Part shown: positions 1-5,973 of the stretch, piece after piece | Position numbering within the stretch: position 1 is the stretch's first letter | Layout: each line of letters opens with the position of its first letter | From: JBGPIT01 sp041485125 | Lineage (GTDB): Bacteria; Desulfobacterota; Binatia; UTPRO1 | Direction: 5' to 3' | DNA: 7,789 bases | Assembly (NCBI GenBank): GCA_041485125.1 | Contig: JBGPIT010000243.1 | Span: 1-7,789 of the forward strand | Program-made: the position numbers and the translations under genes | The notes under the pieces: generated by a model | Seen by the model: only the letters and a program-made list of their open reading frames with translations | What the model was told of the DNA's origin: nothing | The model's database searches: none

Positions 1-1
1 C

Positions 2-391
2 TCGCGACAGCTCCGCGCCCGACTCGGCGGGTACTTCTTCGACGCGCGACTGCCGTGGAAGGAGGACGCCGACTTCGCCCATCGCATCGACCGCGCCGGA
101 ATCCGGATCGTCTCCGTCGACGGCTGCATGATTCACCACGCGCCGCTTTCGGTCGCGACCGACTTGCGGAGCAGTTTCCGCTACGGCATCGGCGCCGCGA
201 TCGCGCGTCATCTCGACGTCACGCTCGCGCGACCCGACCGCTCCGCGACGCGGTCGTTCCGGCTCCACGGTCTCGCCGCGGCGCTCTACATGCTGATCGC
301 CAATCGTGCCCGCGCGGCGGGCTACGCCTACGCGTCGGGTCGGATCCGGCTCTCGCGCGGACGTTGGCCGGCGTACGATCCGCGTCGGTGA
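2..391 (+). CDS. family 2 glycosyltransferase, C-terminal part (5' end outside window)
   Basis: This is the last 129 residues of a reading frame that is open at the left edge and stops at TGA 389-391. The visible part holds the end of a GT2 (GT-A fold) catalytic domain. W19-K-E-D-A-D-F carries the conserved acidic 'ED' pair that in this family sits near the acceptor and catalytic base. It is followed by an R-I-x-x-A-G-I-x-I strand and an H45-H46 pair that matches the late metal-binding His of many GT2 enzymes. After it comes a basic, partly hydrophobic tail of about 80 residues (G-L-A-A-A-L-Y-M-L-I, then A-S-G-R-I-R-L-S-R-G), probably amphipathic helices lying on the inner membrane. The nucleotide-sugar and DXD motifs would lie upstream of the window, so donor and acceptor are unknown. 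The same tail layout occurs in the minus-strand GT2 at 4185-5138. The gene converges on the minus-strand operon, with 39 bases between stop codons. The internal ATG at 128 falls mid-motif and is not a start. Confidence 0.85.
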   Translation, partial: SRQLRARLGGYFFDARLPWKEDADFAHRIDRAGIRIVSVDGCMIHHAPLSVATDLRSSFRYGIGAAIARHLDVTLARPDRSATRSFRLHGLAAALYMLIANRARAAGYAYASGRIRLSRGRWPAYDPRR

Positions 392-398
392 GCTGGGC

Positions 399-417
399 GC
401 ACGCGCGGCGGGCGTGC
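399..417. terminator. small hairpin between convergent genes, possible weak bidirectional terminator
   Basis: A perfect 6-bp stem (gcacgc / gcgtgc) with a 7-base loop lies in the 39-base gap between the two convergent stop codons (389-391 on +, 431-433 on -). The place is right for a shared terminator, but there is no T-run on either strand and short GC stems are common in such DNA. It may be chance. Confidence 0.25.
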
Positions 418-430
418 CGCGGCGAGCGCG

Positions 431-2599
431 TCAGTTCGTCGTCGTCCCGCGCTGCGCTTGCAGCCAGGCGTCGATCTCGGCGGCGAGCGCGGTCTCACCC
501 TGCGATCGCGCGAGGGTGAGACCGCGCTCCGCCATCGCCACGGCCTCGCCGGGCTGATTGGTGCGCGCGTAGGCGATCGCGCAGCGCAGACGCGCGTGCG
601 CGTCGTCGGGATTCCCCTGCAGCGCTGCTTGGAAGTGGTCGATCGCTTCACGCGGTCGGCCGCTGTCGAGGAGGGCGTTGCCCAAGTTGTACGAAGCGTT
701 GGCGTGGTAGGGCTTCAACCGGAGCGTCTGCTCGAGCTGCGCGATGGCGTCGTCGGTCCGACCCGCGGCGAGGAGCGCGACGCCGAGGTTGTTGTGGGCC
801 TCGGCCCAGTCGGGCTGACGGCGAACGGCGGCCTCGAAGTGTCGAACCGCATCCTCGGGGCGTCCGAGGCTCATGAGCGCACCGCCGAAGCCGTAGTGCG
901 CGTCGACGTCGTCCGGATCGAGCTTCAACGCCTCCTCGAACTGTGCGACCGCGTCCTCCAGACGACCGAGCGCGACGAGCGCCTTCCCGAGGTTGGCGTG
1001 GACTTTGGCTTTCGGCTGCTCCGGGTCGAGCTGCAACGCGCGGTTCAAATGATCGATCGCCTCCCGCGGCCGCCCGAGACTGGTCAGAACGGCACCGAGA
1101 TTGTTGTGCGCGACGGTGTCGTTCGGATCGATCTTCAATGCTTGCTCGAATTGCGCGATCGCGTCCTGCGGCCGGCCGAGACGGTTCAGCGCGGCCCCGA
1201 GGTTGTCGAGGGCGCCCGTGTGATCGGGCTCGATGCGGAGCGCCTGCTCGAAGTGCGCCGTCGCGTCGCGGGGACGGTCCGCGTCGAGGAGGGCGACGCC
1301 GAGGTTGTAGTGCGCCATGGCGTCGTCGGGCTGGTGCAGCACCGCGTCTTCCCAGATCGTCACGGCGGTTTGATACGCGCCCAGCCGCAGCACGCTGAAG
1401 AAGCTCGCGGCGGCGACCAGGACCGTCGCCGTGACGACGGAGAGTCGCGTCCGCGTCGACGGCGGACGCTGCGCGATCCAACGGTACGCGGCGACGATCG
1501 CGAGCGTCACGAGGCCGGCCATCGGCAAGTACATCCGGCGCTCGGCGGCGACGACCTTCGGCAGCGGCACCACGAGCGTCGGCGCGAGCATCAAGAAGGC
1601 GGCGGCCGCGACGAAGCCGGCGGCGTAGCGACGTCCGAGCAACACCAACGTCGCGATCGCCAGGATCGCGACCGCCGCGACCGACGGCCACGCCGCCGCG
1701 AACGTCGGCAGCCACCCTGGTGCGTAGTGGATCGAGAGCGGCCACGGCCAGATCGCGAGCTTCAGATAGAGCAGAAGAACCTTGGTCTGGGTGAGCCACC
1801 AGACGAGAAGCGGCACGCGGTGGCGCGCGTCGCTCAGGCCGCCGACGCCCGACACGCTGAGCAGGACGAGCAGCACCCAGCTCGGCACGAGACCGAGATA
1901 GAGCGGCCACGAGCCGCGCAGCGCGGCAGCCGGCGTCCGCCCGAAGAAGGTCCACTCGAAGAGCAAGAGGACGAGCGGAACGGAGACGATGATCTCCTTC
2001 GACGCCGCGCCGGCGAGCGCCGCCAGCGTCGCGACGGTGATCCATGCCGCGCGTCGCGCGCCGGCCGGGGCGGTCCAGTAGCGCAGCGCCGCCCACCCGG
2101 TCGTCAGGTAGAAGAGCGCGGCGAGGAGCTCGGTTCGCTGCGTCACGTAGACGACCGCCTCGGTGTTGAGCGGATGCACCGCCCACACCAGTGCGACGAT
2201 GAGCGACAACGGCGACGCGACCCGATCGAATGCGCCGCCGAAGAACGGCAAGCACAGCGTCCGTGCGACGATCGACGCCAAGAGCGCCGCCGTCAGCACG
2301 TGTACGATCAGGCTGAAGACGCGGTAGCCCGCGGGGTCCACGCGCCCGAAGTGGTAGTTGAGCGCGAGCGTGTAGTTCGGCAGCGGGCGGCGCGAGGTCG
2401 GCGCGAGCGGCGGTGGGTCGAGCGGTCCCGGAGCTTCGGCGTCGCCGATCAGCGGCCAGAGCCGCACGATCGACGGGTTGTGCACGACGGCCGGAAGGTC
2501 GTCGAAGATGAACGGCGCGTCGAGCGCCCGGCCGTAGACGGCGAGGACCACCAGCGCCAGGACGACGAACGTGCCGAGCGCGCGCCTGGACGAGCTCAT
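431..2599 (-). CDS. TMTC-like GT-C membrane glycosyltransferase with C-terminal TPR domain
   Basis: A 722-residue polytopic membrane protein. Residues 1-405 carry about 11-12 hydrophobic segments. After the first of these comes F32-D33-D34, the acidic first-loop motif of GT-C enzymes that use lipid-phosphate sugars. R70-R-P-L with N-Y-x-x-A-L-N-Y-x-F-G, the H142-P-L-N-T-E-A-V block, Q-R-T-E-L-L-A-A-L-F, S200-K-E and E353-R-R-M-Y-L-P all match the layout of TMTC-type O-mannosyltransferases and their bacterial relatives. Residues 426-699 are eight TPRs. The family transfers sugar, often mannose, to protein at the non-cytoplasmic membrane face; that role is inferred here, and sugar and acceptor are unknown. 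The start ATG 2599-2597 overlaps the stop of the preceding gene (ATGA) and no good Shine-Dalgarno sequence is visible, which suggests translational coupling. It is the last gene of the operon. Length and architecture look complete. Confidence 0.88.
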   Translation of the reverse strand: MSSSRRALGTFVVLALVVLAVYGRALDAPFIFDDLPAVVHNPSIVRLWPLIGDAEAPGPLDPPPLAPTSRRPLPNYTLALNYHFGRVDPAGYRVFSLIVHVLTAALLASIVARTLCLPFFGGAFDRVASPLSLIVALVWAVHPLNTEAVVYVTQRTELLAALFYLTTGWAALRYWTAPAGARRAAWITVATLAALAGAASKEIIVSVPLVLLLFEWTFFGRTPAAALRGSWPLYLGLVPSWVLLVLLSVSGVGGLSDARHRVPLLVWWLTQTKVLLLYLKLAIWPWPLSIHYAPGWLPTFAAAWPSVAAVAILAIATLVLLGRRYAAGFVAAAAFLMLAPTLVVPLPKVVAAERRMYLPMAGLVTLAIVAAYRWIAQRPPSTRTRLSVVTATVLVAAASFFSVLRLGAYQTAVTIWEDAVLHQPDDAMAHYNLGVALLDADRPRDATAHFEQALRIEPDHTGALDNLGAALNRLGRPQDAIAQFEQALKIDPNDTVAHNNLGAVLTSLGRPREAIDHLNRALQLDPEQPKAKVHANLGKALVALGRLEDAVAQFEEALKLDPDDVDAHYGFGGALMSLGRPEDAVRHFEAAVRRQPDWAEAHNNLGVALLAAGRTDDAIAQLEQTLRLKPYHANASYNLGNALLDSGRPREAIDHFQAALQGNPDDAHARLRCAIAYARTNQPGEAVAMAERGLTLARSQGETALAAEIDAWLQAQRGTTTN
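485..529. repeat. 17-bp perfect inverted repeat, 11-base loop
   Basis: The left arm gagcgcggtctcaccct (485-501) and the right arm agggtgagaccgcgctc (513-529) are exact reverse complements. They enclose 11 bases whose first eight (gcgatcgc) are themselves palindromic. The structure lies inside the 3' end of the GT-C/TPR gene (codons 691-705, the degenerate last repeat), about 50 bases before its stop and about 93 bases past the stop of the convergent + strand gene. Neither strand has a T-run after it, so it is not a classical intrinsic terminator. In RNA it would form a very stable hairpin from either strand. Confidence 0.93.
503..1324 (-). repeat. eight tandem TPR units (102-base period)
   Basis: Residues 426-699 of the GT-C protein form eight tetratricopeptide units with the pattern A-x-x-N-L-G-x-A-L-x-x-x-G-R-x-x-D-A-I-x-x-F-E-x-A-L-x-x-x-P. 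The N-L-G motif recurs at 34-residue steps (432, 466, 500, then 536, 570, 604, 638, 672). The one exception is the step into the fourth unit, which is 36 because of two extra residues around Q528-P-K-A-K. The last unit is degenerate (R-C-A in place of N-L-G). The units are similar enough to show as a roughly 102-base periodicity in the DNA. TPRs usually bind peptides or proteins; in TMTC-type enzymes they lie on the same side as the active site. Confidence 0.9.
2596..2599 (-). other. ATGA stop/start overlap
   Basis: TGA 2598-2596 ends the phosphatase-superfamily gene and ATG 2599-2597 starts the GT-C/TPR gene. No purine-rich ribosome site is visible in the 20 bases before it, so reinitiation by terminating ribosomes is the likely route. 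Confidence 0.85.
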
Positions 2600-4188
2600 C
2601 GGCTCGGGCGCGACAGCAAGCTCCGTCCACTCACGTGCTCGGGCTTGGCGAGACCGAGCAGCTCGAGCAGCGTCGGCACGACGTCGAACGCGCTCCGGAC
2701 GCCGTACTCGCCGGGCGCGACGTCGGCGCCGGCGACGTACGCGACACCGTGGCCGCCGGAATGTCCTCCGGTTCTCCGGTACGGGGCGGGTCCGATCAGG
2801 CCGAGTCGGGGGTGCTCGAACGCGAGCGGCGCGCCGCGCCAGATGACGACGAGATCCGCCTGGGTGGGAAGGGCGTGCAGCGGATCGTCCTCGACCGGTC
2901 GCTCGATCCTGACGGTGACGCCGTCGCCGGTGCGCGGGTTGCGGCAGTCGGTGACGAGCGCGGCGACCTCGTCGCACGTGCGTCGATAGTCCTCCAACTT
3001 CACCCGCCCGAGTCGCTCGCGGCCGGCGAGGTTGATGCGCACGCGGCCGTCGTAGAAGGACGGCAGCGCGAAGGCGTCGAGCCGCGGCCACGCGGCGCTG
3101 TAGCGCGCCGCCGGCATCCAGTCCCATCGCGAACGTGCGCTGCCGGTCGGCGCCACCTTGCTCCAGACGCGACGGAATACCGCGAGCGGCGAGCGCGCCG
3201 CCGTTCCGTTCCCGATCCCGAGGTGCGCGTTCACCGCCCGTGCCCAATCGGCCGTCGGTGCGATCGAGGGAATGCCGTCGCGCGCCGCGAGCCACTCCGG
3301 TGGTGGCACGAAGAACGCACGGCCGAGCTGGGCGCGATACAGCAGCTCGGGCAAGAGCAGCATCGTCGCGACGTCGGAGTCGTTGGCGCCCATGCCGTGC
3401 ATCGAGAAGACGACGATCGACGCATCGGGAAAGCGCGCGGTCATGGCGCCGAGCATGCGATCGAACGCCTCGTAGACGCCGACGATGCCGTCGCGCGCCG
3501 CGGGAGCCGAGGGCGCGCCGTGCAGCGGATGTGTGGGGTCGATGCCGTGCCAGAGCGCCTCGATCGCGGAGTGGAATTCGCTCACCACGACCATCGCGAG
3601 CTCCCAATCGGGAAAGCGCTCGCCGAAGAGCCAGCTGGAAATCTCCGTCCGCACCTCGACGGCCCGCACCAGCGCGATCGCCATCGCGCGTGCGGCGTCG
3701 GCGTCGGGCCAGACGAAGCCGTAGATGTAGCGGCTCGCGGGATACGGGCCGAAGCGGGTGCGGATCTCATCCGCGAGCGAGTCGGGTACCGAGTGCGCCG
3801 CGACGCCGGGATCGTGCGCACCCCAATGGACGAGACCGCGACAGCTCGGTGCGCGGCTGAGGTCGAAGTAGGGCGCGTCGAAGATGACCGCGCGGAGGTC
3901 CGTGTCGGCGACGAACGGCGTTCCGGTGGTCTCATCCTTGTAGGCCTCGTAGCTCGCCGGATCGAAGCCGACGGCCGCCCAGCGACCGCAGGCCTCCGGG
4001 CTCTGCCCGAGGCTCACGTGCTCCCAGGCGAGACCAGTGCGTTTGGCGTCGCCGTGGTCGAGCGCGAAGCACGCGCTCCGGTTCCGGAGCGTCGCGAGAT
4101 GAGGGAGGCGTCCCTCGGCGATCAGACCGTCGGCGATGCTCGGCTCGTAGCCGTCGAGCCCGACCACGAGCGCTTTCGGTTGCGTCAC
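2596..4188 (-). CDS. alkaline-phosphatase-superfamily protein (type I phosphodiesterase / nucleotide pyrophosphatase-like)
   Basis: A 530-residue protein with no signal peptide or membrane segment, so probably cytoplasmic. It opens with A-L-V-V-G-L-D12-G-Y-E-P and E-G-R-L-P-H-L-A-T-L, the first metal-binding strand and helix of the superfamily. V201-V-S-E-F-H206 and H214 sit where the second metal cluster is expected. I258-V-V-F-S-M-H264-G-M-G replaces the usual S-D-H-G. G474-G-H-S-G-G-H480-G-V, then D502-V-V-P-T-L-L-E-L-L-G-L, is the standard C-terminal His motif and 'D-x-x-P-T-L-L-x-L-L-G' signature. Members hydrolyse or transfer phosphate, phosphodiester or sulfate esters; the substrate here is unknown. 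The start is GTG 4188-4186, which overlaps the GT2 stop (GTGA) and puts the first motif at residue 6. A GGGGGA run lies only 2 bases upstream, too close for a good ribosome site. The stop overlaps the next start (ATGA). The nucleophile cannot be assigned with confidence. Confidence 0.85.
   Translation of the reverse strand: MTQPKALVVGLDGYEPSIADGLIAEGRLPHLATLRNRSACFALDHGDAKRTGLAWEHVSLGQSPEACGRWAAVGFDPASYEAYKDETTGTPFVADTDLRAVIFDAPYFDLSRAPSCRGLVHWGAHDPGVAAHSVPDSLADEIRTRFGPYPASRYIYGFVWPDADAARAMAIALVRAVEVRTEISSWLFGERFPDWELAMVVVSEFHSAIEALWHGIDPTHPLHGAPSAPAARDGIVGVYEAFDRMLGAMTARFPDASIVVFSMHGMGANDSDVATMLLLPELLYRAQLGRAFFVPPPEWLAARDGIPSIAPTADWARAVNAHLGIGNGTAARSPLAVFRRVWSKVAPTGSARSRWDWMPAARYSAAWPRLDAFALPSFYDGRVRINLAGRERLGRVKLEDYRRTCDEVAALVTDCRNPRTGDGVTVRIERPVEDDPLHALPTQADLVVIWRGAPLAFEHPRLGLIGPAPYRRTGGHSGGHGVAYVAGADVAPGEYGVRSAFDVVPTLLELLGLAKPEHVSGRSLLSRPSR
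4185..4188 (-). other. GTGA stop/start overlap
   Basis: TGA 4187-4185 ends the GT2 gene and GTG 4188-4186 starts the phosphatase-superfamily gene. The overlap sits shortly after the strong inverted repeat at 4224-4259. Confidence 0.82.
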
Positions 4189-5138
4189 CGTCCCCCGACC
4201 TCGGTCGCCGACGTCGTCGGTGCGCGCTGCTGCGCGAGCAGCCTGCCGCGCAGCAGCGCCGACGCTTTCAGCGCGGCGACCCACAGCACGGGACGCCGCG
4301 TGATGCGGCCGGCGAGGTAGACGCTCTCGAGGCCGATCAACCGTACGATCGTCGTCGCGAGCTTCCGTGCGCTCATCGTGCGTCCGCGTGCGATCGCTCG
4401 CTGCGTCGCGCGCCAGCCGACGCCCGTGTAGTACGCGCGCAGGTAGCGAACCGATTGCCGGTCGGTGCCGATCCAATGCTCGACCGGCGCCTGCGGCACC
4501 CAGACGCCGTGGCCGCCGGCGCGCACGATGCGGCGCAGAACGTCGCTCTCGTCGCCGCCGTGCACGAGCTCGCGCGCGCACCGGCCGAGACGCGGGTCGA
4601 AACGGAACGCGCGCTGCTCCGCGCCGCGGATCGCGAGATTGGCGCCGAACGGCAGCGTGCGGACGCTGCCATCCAACACGATCGCGTCGGCGGAAACGTC
4701 GATCCCGGCGTAGGCGGGCAGGACCGACGGCAGCATCGTGTCGAGCCAGCGCGGCGGCGTGCCTTCGAATCGAGGCCTGATCGGACCACCGAAGAATGCC
4801 GCGTCGGGATGCCGGTCGAAGGCGGCCTCGTAGCCGCGCAGCCAGTCTTCGCCGACGCTCACGTCGTCGTCGGTCCAGAGAAAGTAGTCGCCGTCGCAGC
4901 CGTCGATCGCGGCGTTCCGGGCATGGGCGAGACCCTGCCGCGCCTCGAAGATCGCGTGCAGCGGCAGGTGGGCACGAAACGTGGCGATCACGCGCGCGGT
5001 GTCGTCGCTGCTGTTGTTGTCGACGACCACCACCTGCCACGCAGCACGCCGCGGCGGCAGGGCGCGCGCGAGCGACTCGAGCGCCCGCGTGAGCCGGCGC
5101 GCGCGGTTCCAGGTGCAGATGGCGATCGTGATCTTCAT
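4185..5138 (-). CDS. family 2 glycosyltransferase
   Basis: A complete 317-residue GT2 enzyme of GT-A fold. M-K-I-T-I-A-I-C-T-W-N-R at the N terminus is the classic first strand. V-V-V-V-D40-N-N-S-S-D-D-T is the nucleotide-binding motif. A66-R-Q-G-L-A-H-A-R-N-A-A-I and F86-L-W-T-D-D-D-V (D90-92) give the donor-binding loop and DXD metal site. G194-G-D-E-S-D-V-L-R-R-I, then V-E-H221-W-I-G, is the acceptor/base region and late His. Residues 225-300 are a basic, partly hydrophobic tail (Y-L-A-G-R-I-T-R-R) that probably rests on the inner membrane face. It transfers a sugar from a nucleotide donor to a growing glycan; sugar and acceptor are not readable. The start ATG 5138-5136 fits the motif exactly, with only a weak GCGAG upstream. 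A 16-codon ORF ends on this ATG (ATGA). The stop overlaps the next gene (GTGA). A 13-bp inverted repeat lies in codons 293-305. Confidence 0.93.
   Translation of the reverse strand: MKITIAICTWNRARRLTRALESLARALPPRRAAWQVVVVDNNSSDDTARVIATFRAHLPLHAIFEARQGLAHARNAAIDGCDGDYFLWTDDDVSVGEDWLRGYEAAFDRHPDAAFFGGPIRPRFEGTPPRWLDTMLPSVLPAYAGIDVSADAIVLDGSVRTLPFGANLAIRGAEQRAFRFDPRLGRCARELVHGGDESDVLRRIVRAGGHGVWVPQAPVEHWIGTDRQSVRYLRAYYTGVGWRATQRAIARGRTMSARKLATTIVRLIGLESVYLAGRITRRPVLWVAALKASALLRGRLLAQQRAPTTSATEVGGR
4208..4259. repeat. 13-bp perfect inverted repeat plus adjacent 5-bp hairpin before a gene start
   Basis: gcgctgctgcgcg (4224-4236) and cgcgcagcagcgc (4247-4259) are exact reverse complements around a 10-base loop. 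Next to them ccgac (4208-4212) and gtcgg (4216-4220) form a second small hairpin. Both lie in the 3' end of the GT2 coding region. On the minus-strand transcript they come just before the GTG start at 4188. There is no T-run after them, so a role in translation or RNA stability is more likely than intrinsic termination, if there is any role. Confidence 0.88.
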
Positions 5139-5185
5139 CGCTCGCCGCAGGCGGCACCGTGTCGGCGCGCCCCAGCGTGCATCAT
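5135..5185 (-). CDS. possible 16-codon bridging ORF (translational-coupling leader)
   Basis: ATG 5185-5183 overlaps the stop of the PIG-L-like gene (ATGA, 5185-5182). The frame reads M-M-H-A-G-A-R-R-H-G-A-A-C-G-E-R and stops at TGA 5137-5135, which overlaps the GT2 start (ATGA, 5138-5135). It thus fills the only gap in the operon exactly and joins both neighbours by the same kind of overlap as the other junctions. The peptide resembles nothing I know and is too short to judge by composition. Its value, if real, is probably to keep ribosomes running into the GT2 gene rather than to make a functional peptide. Chance is possible, since ATGA overlaps need few fixed bases. Confidence 0.35.
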   Translation of the reverse strand: MMHAGARRHGAACGER

Positions 5186-5973
5186 GACGCGAGGAGCGCC
5201 GACGCGACTGGCGCGTAGTGCTCGGCGAAGGTGATGATCTCGCGCACCTCGCCGCGACCGCGCAGCAGCTCGCCGCGCCATTCGTAGCGCAGGACGCGTG
5301 CTCCGGGCGGCGGGAGCCGGGTGTCGGCAGTCGCGATCTGCTCCGTCGCCAGGTGGGCGCGGGACACGCCGGTCAGAATCGGTCCGAGCTGCGCGCCGAG
5401 CGTCGCGTAGATGCAGTCGCGGGCGTGCTCCTTGGCGGCGATCTCGTCGCTGCTGAGCGCGACGTCGATGCAGCGCGCGCGCTCCGACGGCGGGAACCGC
5501 TGGACCTCGTAGGTCTCGCCCTCGCCGGGACGCTGATAGAGCAGCGGCACCTCGAAGACGGCGATGTCGCCTGCCGCGCGCAACGCCGCGGCGACGATCG
5601 GCAGGGTGATGTCGTGGACCGGGTTGTAGAGCTCGACGGCATCCGCGTAGACCTGCTCGACCGCGAGCGCGTCGATCGTCTGCCGTACCTCGGCGGCGAT
5701 CGTCGCGAAGAACGGGACGTCGCGGCGCAAGAGGGCGTCGTAGAACGACTGCTCGCTGTGATCGAGGAAGCGGGCGCGATCGTGAAGCCCGACGCTCTCC
5801 AATCCCTGACGGGTCTCGGCGACGCGGCGCTCGCCACCGCCGTCGGTGAGGAAGAGGAAGTGCGGCCGCAAGCGTCGCGCCAGGCCGAGCACGGCGAGCT
5901 CGTGGTTCGGGTGACTGAAGACGAACAGTCGACAGGTCGACGGCGGTCCGAGGAGAGAGGTGGGCGTGGTCAT
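5182..5973 (-). CDS. divergent PIG-L/LmbE-like protein, putative deacetylase
   Basis: A 263-residue soluble protein. The N-terminal half resembles the PIG-L/LmbE fold of zinc-dependent N-deacetylases that act on GlcNAc-type substrates. L16-F-V-F-S-H21-P-N-H-E25 is followed by a helix, F-L-F-L-T-D44-G-G-G-E-R and an E53-T-R-Q-G-L-E-S-V-G-L helix, which is the family order. Y117-N-P-V-H120-D could supply the third metal ligand. The usual H-P-D-D-E is H-P-N-H-E here, so the expected catalytic Asp is Asn and one Asp ligand is His; activity is uncertain. The C-terminal half (E141-V-P-L-L-Y-Q-R onward) has no motif I recognise. The start ATG 5973-5971 overlaps the stop of the upstream GT gene (ATGA) and has an AGAGGG ribosome site 9 bases upstream. 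The in-frame ATG at 6144 would run deep into the upstream gene and is rejected. Alternative: a PIG-L-derived non-enzyme or a different hydrolase. Confidence 0.72.
   Translation of the reverse strand: MTTPTSLLGPPSTCRLFVFSHPNHELAVLGLARRLRPHFLFLTDGGGERRVAETRQGLESVGLHDRARFLDHSEQSFYDALLRRDVPFFATIAAEVRQTIDALAVEQVYADAVELYNPVHDITLPIVAAALRAAGDIAVFEVPLLYQRPGEGETYEVQRFPPSERARCIDVALSSDEIAAKEHARDCIYATLGAQLGPILTGVSRAHLATEQIATADTRLPPPGARVLRYEWRGELLRGRGEVREIITFAEHYAPVASALLAS
5970..5973 (-). other. ATGA stop/start overlap
   Basis: TGA 5972-5970 ends the large glycosyltransferase gene and ATG 5973-5971 starts the PIG-L-like gene. Confidence 0.85.

Noticed and set aside
392..430. Strong intrinsic terminator between the convergent genes
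   Set aside because: Only a 6-bp stem and no T-run is present, so it is listed as a low-confidence feature rather than a firm terminator.
503..1324. Tandem DNA repeats suggesting a satellite or CRISPR-like array
   Set aside because: The 102-base period is explained by TPR protein repeats; units diverge at the DNA level and have no spacer structure.
458..2989. 843-codon open frame on the + strand
   Set aside because: It lies antisense to the GT-C/TPR and phosphatase-superfamily genes. Its product is Arg/Asp/Glu-rich with no domain, as expected when a high-GC gene with few AT-rich stops is read on the other strand.
2600..3607. N-terminal extension of the GT-C/TPR protein to 1058 residues
   Set aside because: The extra 336 residues are Arg-rich out-of-frame sequence over the phosphatase-superfamily gene. 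The ATGA-coupled ATG at 2599 directly precedes the first membrane segment.
4074..4091. 8-bp near-perfect palindrome (cgctccgg / ccggagcg)
   Set aside because: It is short, lies mid-gene with a 2-base centre, and is of a size expected by chance in G+C-rich coding DNA.
2635..4320. 561-codon open frame on the + strand
   Set aside because: It is a shadow of the phosphatase-superfamily gene, which has conserved motifs over its full length; the + strand product has none.
4189..5157. N-terminal extension of the phosphatase-superfamily protein to 853 residues
   Set aside because: It would overlap the whole GT2 gene in another frame. The GTG at 4188 fits the GTGA overlap and places the conserved L-D-G motif at the usual distance from the N terminus.
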